Assembly (NCBI RefSeq): GCF_000196315.1
Contig: NC_014230.1
Span: 372,001-436,000 of the forward strand
Direction of reading: 5' to 3'
Source of the DNA: Croceibacter atlanticus HTCC2559
GTDB lineage: Bacteria > Bacteroidota > Bacteroidia > Flavobacteriales > Flavobacteriaceae
Length of the DNA: 64,000 nucleotides
The notes below the pieces were generated by a model. That model had not been told where the DNA came from, did not search any database, and saw only the letters and a list, made by a program, of their open reading frames with translations. Shown here piece after piece: positions 23,498 to 32,617 of the stretch. Both the position numbers and the translations under genes were made by a program. Numbering within the stretch: position 1 is the stretch's first letter; every line of letters begins with the position of its first letter.

Positions 23498-26122
23498 TTA
23501 GAATGTGAAATCTAGACGTGTATAGTAGTATGCACCGCCAAATCCCATTTGAACTGAATCCCAATAACCACCACCTTCGGTTTCGCCATCATTTTGCTGG
23601 TCTGGATATTCATTAAATAAGTTATTACTACCTATACTAAGCTTAACTTGGTCTGTAATTTCATACCCAAAGTTTAAGTCAACAGTAAATTTTGCATCAT
23701 ATACATCTTCTGTTTCTGCAAAATCGATTAAAGTTATTTCTGAATATCTTGTAATCCCTAATGCTGTATTAAACTTATTTTTTACATAAGACATGTTTAA
23801 AGCAAACTTGCTATCTGGTGCAGAAGCTAATAAGAATGCTCGCTCTCTCGCACCGAAAAATGTATCTTCATCTAAGTTGCCATTATTTACATCCTTAATT
23901 TCAATACTGTTTATATTACCTAGTAAAGTGGCAGAAATTGAGCTGTCATCTAAAAGTTTCCTGTAAGAAAGTATAATATCTACACCTGTAGTTTCTGTAT
24001 CTACGCCATTTACAAAAAACTGAGCTTCATTAACGTTGTCTATTTGTGGAGCATCAAAAGTACCAGTTAGTACTATACGGTCTTTAACACTCACAAAATA
24101 ACCATCTATAGTAGCTGTAAAATCTCCAGCTTTAGCTGTAAACCCTAAAGATGCATTTGTAGCTGTTTCTTCTTTTAACTCTCCAATACCAAATGATCTG
24201 GTTACAGGACTATTATTTGCAGATAGTAGTGACTCTGTTGCGGTTCCACCTTGAAAATCTGTAAAGCGCAAGTTGTAATATACTTGTGCTAAAGATGGCG
24301 CCCTAAAGCCTGAGCTTAAAGATCCTCTTAAATTTATATTATCTGTAAGCTTATATCTTGAAGCCAATTTACCATTAAATGTGCTTCCGAAATCACTGTA
24401 GTTTTCAAATCTAACTGCGCCGGCTAAAAGAAACTTTTCTGTAACGTCTAATTCTGTATCAACATACAGAGAAACGTTAGACCTACTTCTATCTACTACG
24501 TTTTCCGGGCTATAGCCTGGAAAACCTTGTGAGCCACCAGGTCTTGGGTTACCAGTTCCTGGATCTATAGGTTGTTGTTGTGTTTGAGGATCTGTTATGG
24601 GTTGCCCATTGGTGTCGTAGGTTGCATAAGAACCTGTTTCTCCAGCAAAAATTGTAAATGTTTCTGTTCTGTACTCTGTACCAATTGCTAAGTTAAAACC
24701 ATTAGCTATGTCTGCGTAATATTTTGAAAAGTCTAAGTTTATTGTGTTTTGTGATAAAGAATGACCACCAGCATCAAACTCTGTAGGAGAGTTTTCTTCT
24801 AAAGATGCATTTAGGGTTCCTTTTATGTAATAATGAAAGACATTTTTTCCGTAAGTATTACTTAAATCTACTTTCCAATCGTTTCCTAACTCAGATCGTA
24901 CACCTGCTGCAAAAGAATTATCTGTAATTATAGATGTTATTCTTGGCGTAAAACCATTTGGATATATTTCTGTAACAACACGTTCTCCTCCATTTCTTGT
25001 AAATGCATAGGCATCTGTATCTCTATAATTTCGACCACCAAAGGCATAAACTTCGGTTTGGTCTGACACTGGGAAACTCAAGTTTCCGAATATATTAAAT
25101 CCTTCAATCGCAGCTTCACCAAAACCTCTTCTAAAGTCATAACCTGGTCGTAGGGTCTTATTTTTATTTACATATTCTGTTGTAAAGTTTGCATAACCTT
25201 CCTCTCCAATTGCAACACCATAATTACCTGACACTTTTAGAGAACCACCATCTAAGCTTTGATCGTCTCCAATAGCATTTCCATCTCTATCTGTATCTAG
25301 CCTATTGCCGTCTGTGTTTGGAGTGCCGTCTGGAAAATCTCCTTTTGCATTTGTGTTATATGCACCATAGCTTACACTTCCAGAAAATTCATCTACATTA
25401 TCTTTTAATACAATGTTTATAACACCTGCAATTGCATCTGACCCGTATTGTGCTGCTGCACCATCTCGTAAAATTTCTATTCGTTTAATTGAAGCTGCTG
25501 GAATGGTATTTAAATCTGTTCCTGTATTACCACGACCTCTAGTTCCAAAAATGTTTATTAAAGAAGATTGGTGCCTACGTTTCCCGTTTACTAATACTAG
25601 CGTTTGATCTGGGCCAAGACCTCTTAATGTAGCAGGATCTATATGATCTGCACCGTCTGAACCAGATTGCTTGTTGGCATTAAATGAAGGCGCTGCGTAT
25701 TGAAGAAGCTCATTAATTTCAATTTTACCAGCTTGAGTTACTATGTCTGAAACTTCAATAACATCGATTGCCACTGGTGTATCTGTTGCTGTTCTTTTAG
25801 GGCTACGTGATCCTACAAGCTGGACAGAGTCTAAGGTATTACCTTCTTGAAGTGTTACATTAATTGTTGTTTGTGAGTTTACTGAAATTTCTTGAGTTTC
25901 AAAGCCTACAAAGCTTATTACAAGGACAGCATCATTTGGTACTGTAAGCGTGTAATTTCCATCAAAATCTGTGGATGTACCATTAGAAGTGCCTTTTTCA
26001 ATAATATTGACACCTGGTAAAGGGCCGCCGTTAGAGTCTGTAATTGTTCCCGACACAGAACTTTGAGCAAATGTAAAGGCTGTTATAAATAAACAGCCCA
26101 GTGTAAAAATTAGTGTTTTCAT
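23498..26122 (-). CDS. TonB-dependent receptor, ligand unknown
   Basis: An outer-membrane receptor of 874 residues. Signal peptide MKTLIFTLGCLFITAFTFAQ, CarboxypepD-like domain (about 22-105, with PLPGVNI and TSTDFDGNYTL), plug (about 120-245; LRGLGPDQTLVLVNGKRRH, RIEILRDGAAAQYGSDAIAGVINI) and a long barrel ending in Phe. The plug resembles receptors of the kind found in Caulobacter and Xanthomonas lineages for iron chelates, vitamins or glycans. No SusD-like partner gene is adjacent and no riboswitch was seen in the 375-bp region around the start; ligand cannot be deduced. An own terminator closes the gene. Confidence 0.9.
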   Translation of the reverse strand: MKTLIFTLGCLFITAFTFAQSSVSGTITDSNGGPLPGVNIIEKGTSNGTSTDFDGNYTLTVPNDAVLVISFVGFETQEISVNSQTTINVTLQEGNTLDSVQLVGSRSPKRTATDTPVAIDVIEVSDIVTQAGKIEINELLQYAAPSFNANKQSGSDGADHIDPATLRGLGPDQTLVLVNGKRRHQSSLINIFGTRGRGNTGTDLNTIPAASIKRIEILRDGAAAQYGSDAIAGVINIVLKDNVDEFSGSVSYGAYNTNAKGDFPDGTPNTDGNRLDTDRDGNAIGDDQSLDGGSLKVSGNYGVAIGEEGYANFTTEYVNKNKTLRPGYDFRRGFGEAAIEGFNIFGNLSFPVSDQTEVYAFGGRNYRDTDAYAFTRNGGERVVTEIYPNGFTPRITSIITDNSFAAGVRSELGNDWKVDLSNTYGKNVFHYYIKGTLNASLEENSPTEFDAGGHSLSQNTINLDFSKYYADIANGFNLAIGTEYRTETFTIFAGETGSYATYDTNGQPITDPQTQQQPIDPGTGNPRPGGSQGFPGYSPENVVDRSRSNVSLYVDTELDVTEKFLLAGAVRFENYSDFGSTFNGKLASRYKLTDNINLRGSLSSGFRAPSLAQVYYNLRFTDFQGGTATESLLSANNSPVTRSFGIGELKEETATNASLGFTAKAGDFTATIDGYFVSVKDRIVLTGTFDAPQIDNVNEAQFFVNGVDTETTGVDIILSYRKLLDDSSISATLLGNINSIEIKDVNNGNLDEDTFFGARERAFLLASAPDSKFALNMSYVKNKFNTALGITRYSEITLIDFAETEDVYDAKFTVDLNFGYEITDQVKLSIGSNNLFNEYPDQQNDGETEGGGYWDSVQMGFGGAYYYTRLDFTF

Positions 26123-26256
26123 AATTTAGTTGGTTACGGTTAATTGCCTTTGAAATTACCCAAAAATTATGACTTTCACTAAAATATTATTGTTTTACCT
26201 GTATTTACTTAAGGCAATCTTACACAACCAATCAATAAAACATAAGATTTTAAAAT

Positions 26257-26757
26257 TTAATACGTGATTGATAAAATTTCCAATTCACGAACCTCGCCAC
26301 CTAAATTAAAACTCACATTTTCATTCACTTTTGCACCAATAATTGCAGAAACCAATGGCGCAACAAATGCTATTTTCTGTTTTTTAATATTTGCTTCATC
26401 CACACCAACTATTTGAAATTCCTGAACCAGGTTAGATGTTTTGTTCTTTAGCTTTACTGTAGCCCCAAACCTAACCTCATCTTTTGGTTGGTCTTTAGGA
26501 TCTAATAACCTTGCTGAAGCCAAGCGTTCTTTAAGCTGATTCATCTTTGCAGTAATTACGGCTATTGCGCGTCTTCGTTCCTGGTCGTCTTTAATGCCTA
26601 GATTAGCTTGCTCTTCTGCCAATTGCTTAAGTTCTGTTTTTAATTCTTGCAGGCCATTTGGCGTTACATAGTTAGTTACACCATTTGGCAAAGCTGCTCT
26701 TGGTGGTATAATTGGTGCTTCTTCCTGATCATCTTCTTTTACAAATCCTCTACTCAT
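26257..26757 (-). CDS. GreA/GreB-family protein with atypical coiled-coil tip
   Basis: A Gre-like protein of 166 residues. A 30-residue Pro/acid-rich leader precedes a coiled coil that starts YVTPNGLQELKTELKQL. The C-terminal FKBP-like domain (about 90-166) is recognisable: VRFGATVKLKNKT, IAFVAPLVSAIIGAKV. The coil differs from GreA: the tip DLSEN is replaced by KDDQERRR and the second helix is about six residues shorter. It may bind the secondary channel of RNA polymerase without the same cleavage chemistry; acidic residues are still present. Five bases separate it from the SpoU gene, which lies upstream in the same transcript. Confidence 0.85.
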   Translation of the reverse strand: MSRGFVKEDDQEEAPIIPPRAALPNGVTNYVTPNGLQELKTELKQLAEEQANLGIKDDQERRRAIAVITAKMNQLKERLASARLLDPKDQPKDEVRFGATVKLKNKTSNLVQEFQIVGVDEANIKKQKIAFVAPLVSAIIGAKVNENVSFNLGGEVRELEILSITY

Positions 26758-26762
26758 AACGT

Positions 26763-27224
26763 TTATTGAAATGGTTTATTCCTACTTCTATCATACAACA
26801 CAATGCTTCCTGCAACAGCAACATTTAGACTAAATTCAGATTTAAATTGAATTAAGAAGTGTGACCTGTCTATAGCTTCTCGAGTTAACCCATGATCTTC
26901 TGCCCCTAATAAGTATACACAGCGTCTTGGATGTTCAAAATCTTCTAATTGTATTGCTGTTTCAGTTTTTTCGACACCTACAATTCTTACACCTTTTGGA
27001 AGGTGGTCAAAAAAATCATTAAAATCTTTATAATGATAATACGGCATAGATTTCACCGAATTGTGTGTGTCACTTGCTTGATGGGCATATCTCTTACCTA
27101 TTGTAAAAATAAAGCTAGCGCCTAAGTTCTGGGCTGTTCGCCATAAAACACCTAAATTTTCTGGAGTCTTGCCATTTAAGATTCCTATTCCAAAAAAGTC
27201 TGTTGTAAAGTTGTTCGGTTGCAT
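26763..27224 (-). CDS. SpoU/TrmH-family RNA methyltransferase
   Basis: A small SPOUT methyltransferase of 153 residues without an N-terminal RNA-binding extension. The three family motifs are seen: NLGVLWRTAQNLG (about 18-30), LLGAEDHGLTREAID and SLNVAVAGSIVLYDR near the C-terminus, which form the trefoil-knot SAM site. The size is like TrmL-type ribose 2'-O-methyltransferases acting on tRNA, but the target nucleotide cannot be read. A TATCTTTG box ends four bases before the ATG, so the transcript should be leaderless. Confidence 0.9.
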   Translation of the reverse strand: MQPNNFTTDFFGIGILNGKTPENLGVLWRTAQNLGASFIFTIGKRYAHQASDTHNSVKSMPYYHYKDFNDFFDHLPKGVRIVGVEKTETAIQLEDFEHPRRCVYLLGAEDHGLTREAIDRSHFLIQFKSEFSLNVAVAGSIVLYDRSRNKPFQ

Positions 27225-27228
27225 CTTA

Positions 27229-27236
27229 CAAAGATA
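27229..27236 (-). promoter_or_regulatory. -7 promoter box of the SpoU gene
   Basis: TATCTTTG on the minus strand, an exact TAnnTTTG match, ends four bases before the ATG at 27224. No TTG is found at the usual distance upstream. Confidence 0.5.
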
Positions 27237-27291
27237 AGTATAGTTTGCAACACCCTATAAATACTAAACTATTATAGGTTTGATATCTTAG

Positions 27292-27510
27292 TTACTTCTT
27301 TTTTATAAAAAGATAATATCCATTTACTAATAAAATAGCAACATTGGTAATTATAATGGGAATGCTACCTAGCAAAATGCCGTAAACCACAAAAAATGCG
27401 CAACCAAAGGAGTTAACTATTCTTAACCTTATAATGTTTCTAAAGAAAAAAGAAAATAACACTAATGCACTCGCAATGTAACCTATAAGCTCTATGTAAT
27501 TGAAATCCAT
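27292..27510 (-). CDS. Small membrane protein, YgjV-like
   Basis: A membrane protein of 72 residues with about three hydrophobic segments. The sequence YIASALVLFSFFFRNIIRLRIVNSFG resembles the first half of YgjV/Imp-type inner membrane proteins and ends in a short Lys-rich tail. Biochemical role unknown. It lies between the tRNA and the SpoU gene. Confidence 0.7.
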   Translation of the reverse strand: MDFNYIELIGYIASALVLFSFFFRNIIRLRIVNSFGCAFFVVYGILLGSIPIIITNVAILLVNGYYLFIKKK

Positions 27511-27527
27511 AGTTTAAATATTAGAGA

Positions 27528-27558
27528 TAAAAAAAGCTCCAGATTTCTCTGAAGCTTT
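27528..27558 (-). terminator. Terminator downstream of the initiator tRNA
   Basis: On the minus strand AAGCTTCAGA and TCTGGAGCTT pair over ten positions (one G-U) around a GAAA tetraloop, followed by T7. It begins six bases after the tRNA 3' end. Confidence 0.85.
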
Positions 27559-27563
27559 GCTAG

Positions 27564-27636
<73 letters not shown>

Positions 27637-27781
27637 ATTTGTATGTCTGTTTTTTACTTGGTTTTGCAACCTTCAAATCATAAGCTTGACAAAAAACAAT
27701 TCCCTTTCGTTTGATTGGGATGGCAAATATACAACCTATTCACAATCTGACGAAATATTTTGACTATTATTTTTGAAAATA

Positions 27782-27964
27782 TTATTGCCCTAAATTTTGA
27801 GGCTCAAATTGTACTAATTCGTGATTTTCGAACTTCACTTCGACTTCAATAGGGTTGCAGCACACTTCGCAATCTTCAACATAAACTTGCTGTCTTACAG
27901 AAGTGTCTAAGAGCATTGAAATTGTTTCCCAGCAATAAGGGCATTGAAAGAAGTGTTCGTACAT
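27782..27964 (-). CDS. CPXCG-motif cysteine-rich protein
   Basis: A protein of 60 residues. Cys8 and Cys11 (CPYC) and Cys32, Cys35, Cys36 (CEVCC) form a probable zinc-ribbon; acidic and aromatic residues surround it. This matches the family named for its CPXCG motif, widespread in gamma-proteobacteria and Bacteroidetes, function unknown. It lies immediately downstream of the efflux operon in the same direction, 29 bp after the TolC gene. Confidence 0.8.
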   Translation of the reverse strand: MYEHFFQCPYCWETISMLLDTSVRQQVYVEDCEVCCNPIEVEVKFENHELVQFEPQNLGQ

Positions 27965-27993
27965 ATCTTAAAGTTATGAATAAAATAAGACAC

Positions 27994-29352
27994 TTAAAAC
28001 TCTACATTTAAAAGCTGGCCTGTAAGCCTTAGCAGCTCTAGCTCGGCTAACTTAGCATCATATTTCGCTAAGTTTTTATTGGTCTGAACGTTTATTAAGT
28101 TTATTTGTGCCTGCCTAAATTCAATAGAAGAAATTTGACCCAGATTTAAACGTTCTCTGGAGCGCTCAAGGTTATTTTGATTGGTCTCAACGTTTTGCTC
28201 TTGTATCTTATAAATTTTCAGAAGGTTTCTATAATTTCCTAAGGCATTTGCTATATCTCTGTTTACCTGTAATTCAAATTGCTGTTCTTGCAATTTCTGA
28301 GAATCATTTAAAATCTTAGCGTTCTTTATACCTACAATGCTTCTACCACCATCAAATAAGTTCCAGGTTAAATTTGCGCCTACAGTTAAATTATTTCCTC
28401 TAGATACAGAACCTGGAAAAAAAGCTGATGCTGGACTGTTAACCCTGTTCCAACCGTAACTTCCTGTTAAGCCCACACTAGGTAACAACAAGGCTTTATT
28501 CGCTTTAATTTCAAAATCGCTAATTCGTGTTTGGCTTTCAGCTTGTAATAGCGTAACATTATTAAATTCTGCTTTTTCAACAAAGCTTTCTAAAAGCAAA
28601 TCGTTTTCAAACTCCACTAATGTGTCTACTTGAAAACCTATAGTTTCTAATTCGCGGTTAAGCACAACATTTAAATCTCTTTTTGCATTTAATAACTGTT
28701 GTTTTGCATTTAAGACAATTACAGAGTCTGTCACTACATCCACTTCTGCTTGGAGGACTTCTAACTTGGTACTTTGCCCATAATCAAACCCATATTGTGA
28801 TCGTGTAACGCGTTTTTGAGAAATTTCTAAGGCTTGTTTAAATACTTCTAAATTTTCTGTTAATCTAGCTACATCAAAATAAACCGAAAATAATTGCAAG
28901 GTTGTGTTTTCAATAGTTTCGCGCGCTTGAAGCTCTGTTAAGTTGTAAGTTTCTTTAAGTTGCTTGTAGTTATAAAAACGTCCTAACCCATCAAAAAGCA
29001 AATAATTTACATTAAGTGATGCATTGTAGCTTTGTGATTCTGCTCCTTCTATCTCTGTATTAGGTCTTGGACTACCATCTTCATTGAAGGCACCTGGAAA
29101 CTCTCTTGTTTCGTTAGACCTATCATATTGAGCATTAGCATTTCCTGTAAGTGTTGGCAGGTATCCTGAGTTTAAAACACTTTGGTTGTTATCTGCAACC
29201 TCTACTTGATTTTCAGCAATTTTAATCCCAAAATTATTAACTAGCATTTGAGATATAGCTTCTTCCTTACTCAACAAGTCCTGACTAAAACTTGTTACAG
29301 AAAAAGTTATAGCCAATAACAGAAATGCTGACATGTTTTTATACTTCATCAT
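27994..29352 (-). CDS. TolC-family outer membrane efflux protein
   Basis: An outer-membrane channel of 452 residues with signal peptide cleaved near SFSQ. Long amphipathic helices alternate with short strands in two repeats, as in TolC: for example LNAKRDLNVVLNRELE at about 220-235 and RSRERLNLGQISSIEF near 405-420. It forms the outer duct of the tripartite pump with the RND and adaptor genes upstream. Its ATG overlaps the stop of the RND gene (ATGA), so it is translationally coupled. TolC is the last gene of the operon, the order usual in flavobacteria. Confidence 0.95.
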   Translation of the reverse strand: MMKYKNMSAFLLLAITFSVTSFSQDLLSKEEAISQMLVNNFGIKIAENQVEVADNNQSVLNSGYLPTLTGNANAQYDRSNETREFPGAFNEDGSPRPNTEIEGAESQSYNASLNVNYLLFDGLGRFYNYKQLKETYNLTELQARETIENTTLQLFSVYFDVARLTENLEVFKQALEISQKRVTRSQYGFDYGQSTKLEVLQAEVDVVTDSVIVLNAKQQLLNAKRDLNVVLNRELETIGFQVDTLVEFENDLLLESFVEKAEFNNVTLLQAESQTRISDFEIKANKALLLPSVGLTGSYGWNRVNSPASAFFPGSVSRGNNLTVGANLTWNLFDGGRSIVGIKNAKILNDSQKLQEQQFELQVNRDIANALGNYRNLLKIYKIQEQNVETNQNNLERSRERLNLGQISSIEFRQAQINLINVQTNKNLAKYDAKLAELELLRLTGQLLNVEF

Positions 29353-32300
29353 TGTACCTCATCATTTGTATTAGTATTGCGTTCTGAAATACTGTTACCG
29401 TTTGCCTCATCTAATTCTTTTTGCCTTTTCTCTTCATCATTCTTTTCCATTATTGCTCGCTCAACAGATTCTTTACTGTACGTTTTCCCTGTAAGCAACC
29501 ATTTCCCTTTTGTCTTTGCTGAATTGGTTAAAGAGATTAATAGTGGCAAAATTAATAACGTGAGGAATGTTGCAATAAAAATACCATAAGAGATAGATAT
29601 TGCCATTGGTTTTAAAAACTGGGCTTGTCTACTTTTCTCAATTAATAAAGGTGCAATACCTGCTATAGTTGTAAGTGATGTTAAGAAAATAGCTCTAAAA
29701 CGAGATTTACCTGCTTCTGTAAGTGCTTTATCAAAAGACATGCCTTCCCGTAGATAACTATTAAACTTACCTATTAACACCAAGCCGTCATTCACCATAA
29801 TTCCAACTAAGGCAATTATTCCTAATAGTGATAAAATATTTACAGGGAAACCGTGTAGGTAATGACCCCAAGCAACTCCAATTATACTAAAAGGTATCAT
29901 AATTATAAGTAGCAAGGGCTGGCTATAACTTCTAAAGGTAAATGCTATAACAGCATAAATTAAAAACAAGATAACTGGAAATACATTTATAGCTGAATTA
30001 GTTAACTTTTCTGCTTCTCTATTTTGACCTTCATAAGACACTGAAACACTTGGATACTTAGAGAGAATTTCTGGTAAAATATTTTCATCTATATCTGCAA
30101 GAATATCTGTTGCACTTGCATTTGGGTCACCCAAATCTGCATTTACCTGAATTTCTCTTAAACCTTCTAAGTGAGCTATAGATTCTGTTCCTCTTCTAAT
30201 TGTATAATCTGCTATTTCACCAAATGGCACTCTATTACCATCTTGGGTTATAATGCGCATATCATCTAAATCATTTATAGACTCTCTGTTTTCTCGATCA
30301 TACCTTACCCAAACTTTAATTTCATCTTGCCCACGTTGAAAACGTTGTGCTTGCAGGCCAAAGAAACCAGCTCGAACTTGGCTCATAACTTCTCTTAAAT
30401 TAAGGCCCAAAGCATAAGCATTATCATTTAATGTGATACTTATTTCTTTTATTCCTTCTGGGTCTGTATCAGTAACATCTTTTAAAGTAGATTTTTCTTG
30501 AAGAATTGTCTTTAACTCTTCTTTGGCACCCTCTAATTCTTCCAAATTATTTCCTAAGAGTGATACAGAAATAGGGCTTCCGCCAAAGTTACCGCCAGAA
30601 CCAAAGGTTAGTTGCTCTACACCATAAACTTCGCCAACTTCATCTCTTATAGCATTTGTTATTTCTGGAGAACCAAAATCACGTTCTTCGCCAGGCAATA
30701 AGTTTACCCGTAGCGAAGCTTTATTATTTCCAGGACCTACTCGACGTACAATGTTTTTAACCACATCTATATTTCCTGTTTGTCGCTTTGTAAATTCTTC
30801 ATTTACTCTCCAGGCAGCATCTTCAACCAAAGAAATAATACTATCTGTCTTTCTTGGATTTGTGCCTTCTGGCATTAATAAGTTTATGCTAACACGATCG
30901 CTAGCTATACTTGGAAAAAGTGTAACCTTTACAACACTTCCCATTAAGGAACCAATAGTTAACAATAACAACGTCCCTAAAATGGCGAAACTTAAGAAGC
31001 GGTTTTTTAGTGTTGCTCTTAATACAGGTTCGTAAAGTTTATCACGCAAATAGCTCATAAACTTATCACCATACTCATTAAACTTTCGCATTTTAAGAAA
31101 GAATTTTGCTATGCCTTTCTTATTGCGCTTTTCTTCTTCAGTCTCTCTAACTAATGCTTTTGAATGGGCTATGTGTGCCGGTAAGATAATTAGTGCTTCA
31201 ACCAACGACACCACAAGTGTTAGGATTACAACGGTAGAAACTTCTCCAAAAAACTGGCCTATTCTACTATCTAAAAACAAGAATGTAGAAAATGCTAAAA
31301 TAGTGGTAATTATAGCAGATAGTATTGGTGGCAACACTTCTAAAGTTCCATCTATGGCTGCTTGTACAGGCTTTTTGCCCATTTCATAATGCTGGTAAAT
31401 ATTTTCTGAAATAACAATACCATCATCTACAAGAATACCTATAACGATAATCATCCCGAATAATGATAATACATTAATCGTAACCCCAAATGATCCAGCG
31501 AACATAAACATTCCTAAAAATGCAATTGGTAACCCGAAAGCTACCCAAAATGCGAGTCTCGTATTTAAAAATAAAGACAGGAAAAACAATACCAGCAAAA
31601 TACCTACTGCGCCATTCTCAATTAAAAGCTGTGTTCTTTGGTTTAACGTAATACTTCTGTCATCTTCAATTATAATTTGAAGTGCTGTATATTTTTCATT
31701 AAACTCTTCTGTATAAGCTCTTACTTTTTCTGCTGCAGAAATTAAGTCTTCATTATTTGTGGTTGAAATATTTACACTTACTGCAACCCTTCCATTTATA
31801 TACGAAGCATTTGGAGTTTCTGAAAACCGGTCTTTTACCGTGGCAACATCTTCCAGGTATATCTGTGTGCCGTTAGGTTGAGATTTTACAATTAGTTTAT
31901 TTAACTCATTACCGTAGTAAGATCGATTGTCTGCTCTAATAAGAAAATCTTCAGCATCTGTTTTTATATTACCACCAGTTGTAATTATGTTAGCTCTAGA
32001 AACAGCGTCTGCAACTTCTGCAAACGATAAGTTGTAGGCTAGCAAATCATTCTCTCTAACTGCAATCTCAATTTCCTCGTCTGGGTAACCATCGATAGTT
32101 ATTTGTGACAAGCCATCCATTGCACGTAAATCATACTCTACCTGTCTTGCAATTTGTTTTAACGTTGCAAGATCTACATCATCTCCACTAATAAAGAAAT
32201 CTATTGTTTCTCTTATATTTTCCTGTTTTGCAACCACTAAAGGTTCCATACCCGTTGGAAAATTAGGAACACGATCTACAGCATTCTTAACTTCAGAGAG

Positions 32301-32615
32301 CATGACGTCTATATTCTCATCTGGATCTATCTCTACAGTAATGCTACCTCCATTTTCTCGAGATGTAGAGGTAACGCGATCTACACCTACCAAGCCTTTA
32401 AGGTTGTCTTCAATTTTTAAAACAATACCTTCCTCAATTTCCTCTGGCGCTGCACCAGGATACGTTACACTTATTGTTATAATTTCAGATTCTAATAACG
32501 GAAAAAATGAGGACTGCATTCTTAGCATGCCTACAACACCAAAAATGATAAATGCGATGATCATTATATTCACCGCAACGTGATACTTTATAAAGTAACT
32601 TATGACATTTCTCAT
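29349..32615 (-). CDS. RND-family efflux transporter permease
   Basis: A proton-driven inner-membrane pump of 1088 residues, typical of the family. An N-terminal membrane helix (about 12-32) is followed by a large periplasmic domain, then a block of membrane segments with ILVDDGIVISENI and LVEALIILPAHIAHSK; the second half repeats this layout with GIMVNDGLVLI and MPSFDKAL-type loops. The motif set (VDDG, VNDG) fits the proton relay helices. It exports drugs, bile acids or metals; the substrate cannot be read. The C-terminal tail is hydrophilic and acidic. Two bases separate it from the adaptor gene. Confidence 0.95.
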   Translation of the reverse strand: MRNVISYFIKYHVAVNIMIIAFIIFGVVGMLRMQSSFFPLLESEIITISVTYPGAAPEEIEEGIVLKIEDNLKGLVGVDRVTSTSRENGGSITVEIDPDENIDVMLSEVKNAVDRVPNFPTGMEPLVVAKQENIRETIDFFISGDDVDLATLKQIARQVEYDLRAMDGLSQITIDGYPDEEIEIAVRENDLLAYNLSFAEVADAVSRANIITTGGNIKTDAEDFLIRADNRSYYGNELNKLIVKSQPNGTQIYLEDVATVKDRFSETPNASYINGRVAVSVNISTTNNEDLISAAEKVRAYTEEFNEKYTALQIIIEDDRSITLNQRTQLLIENGAVGILLVLFFLSLFLNTRLAFWVAFGLPIAFLGMFMFAGSFGVTINVLSLFGMIIVIGILVDDGIVISENIYQHYEMGKKPVQAAIDGTLEVLPPILSAIITTILAFSTFLFLDSRIGQFFGEVSTVVILTLVVSLVEALIILPAHIAHSKALVRETEEEKRNKKGIAKFFLKMRKFNEYGDKFMSYLRDKLYEPVLRATLKNRFLSFAILGTLLLLTIGSLMGSVVKVTLFPSIASDRVSINLLMPEGTNPRKTDSIISLVEDAAWRVNEEFTKRQTGNIDVVKNIVRRVGPGNNKASLRVNLLPGEERDFGSPEITNAIRDEVGEVYGVEQLTFGSGGNFGGSPISVSLLGNNLEELEGAKEELKTILQEKSTLKDVTDTDPEGIKEISITLNDNAYALGLNLREVMSQVRAGFFGLQAQRFQRGQDEIKVWVRYDRENRESINDLDDMRIITQDGNRVPFGEIADYTIRRGTESIAHLEGLREIQVNADLGDPNASATDILADIDENILPEILSKYPSVSVSYEGQNREAEKLTNSAINVFPVILFLIYAVIAFTFRSYSQPLLLIIMIPFSIIGVAWGHYLHGFPVNILSLLGIIALVGIMVNDGLVLIGKFNSYLREGMSFDKALTEAGKSRFRAIFLTSLTTIAGIAPLLIEKSRQAQFLKPMAISISYGIFIATFLTLLILPLLISLTNSAKTKGKWLLTGKTYSKESVERAIMEKNDEEKRQKELDEANGNSISERNTNTNDEVQ

Positions 32616-32617
32616 AA

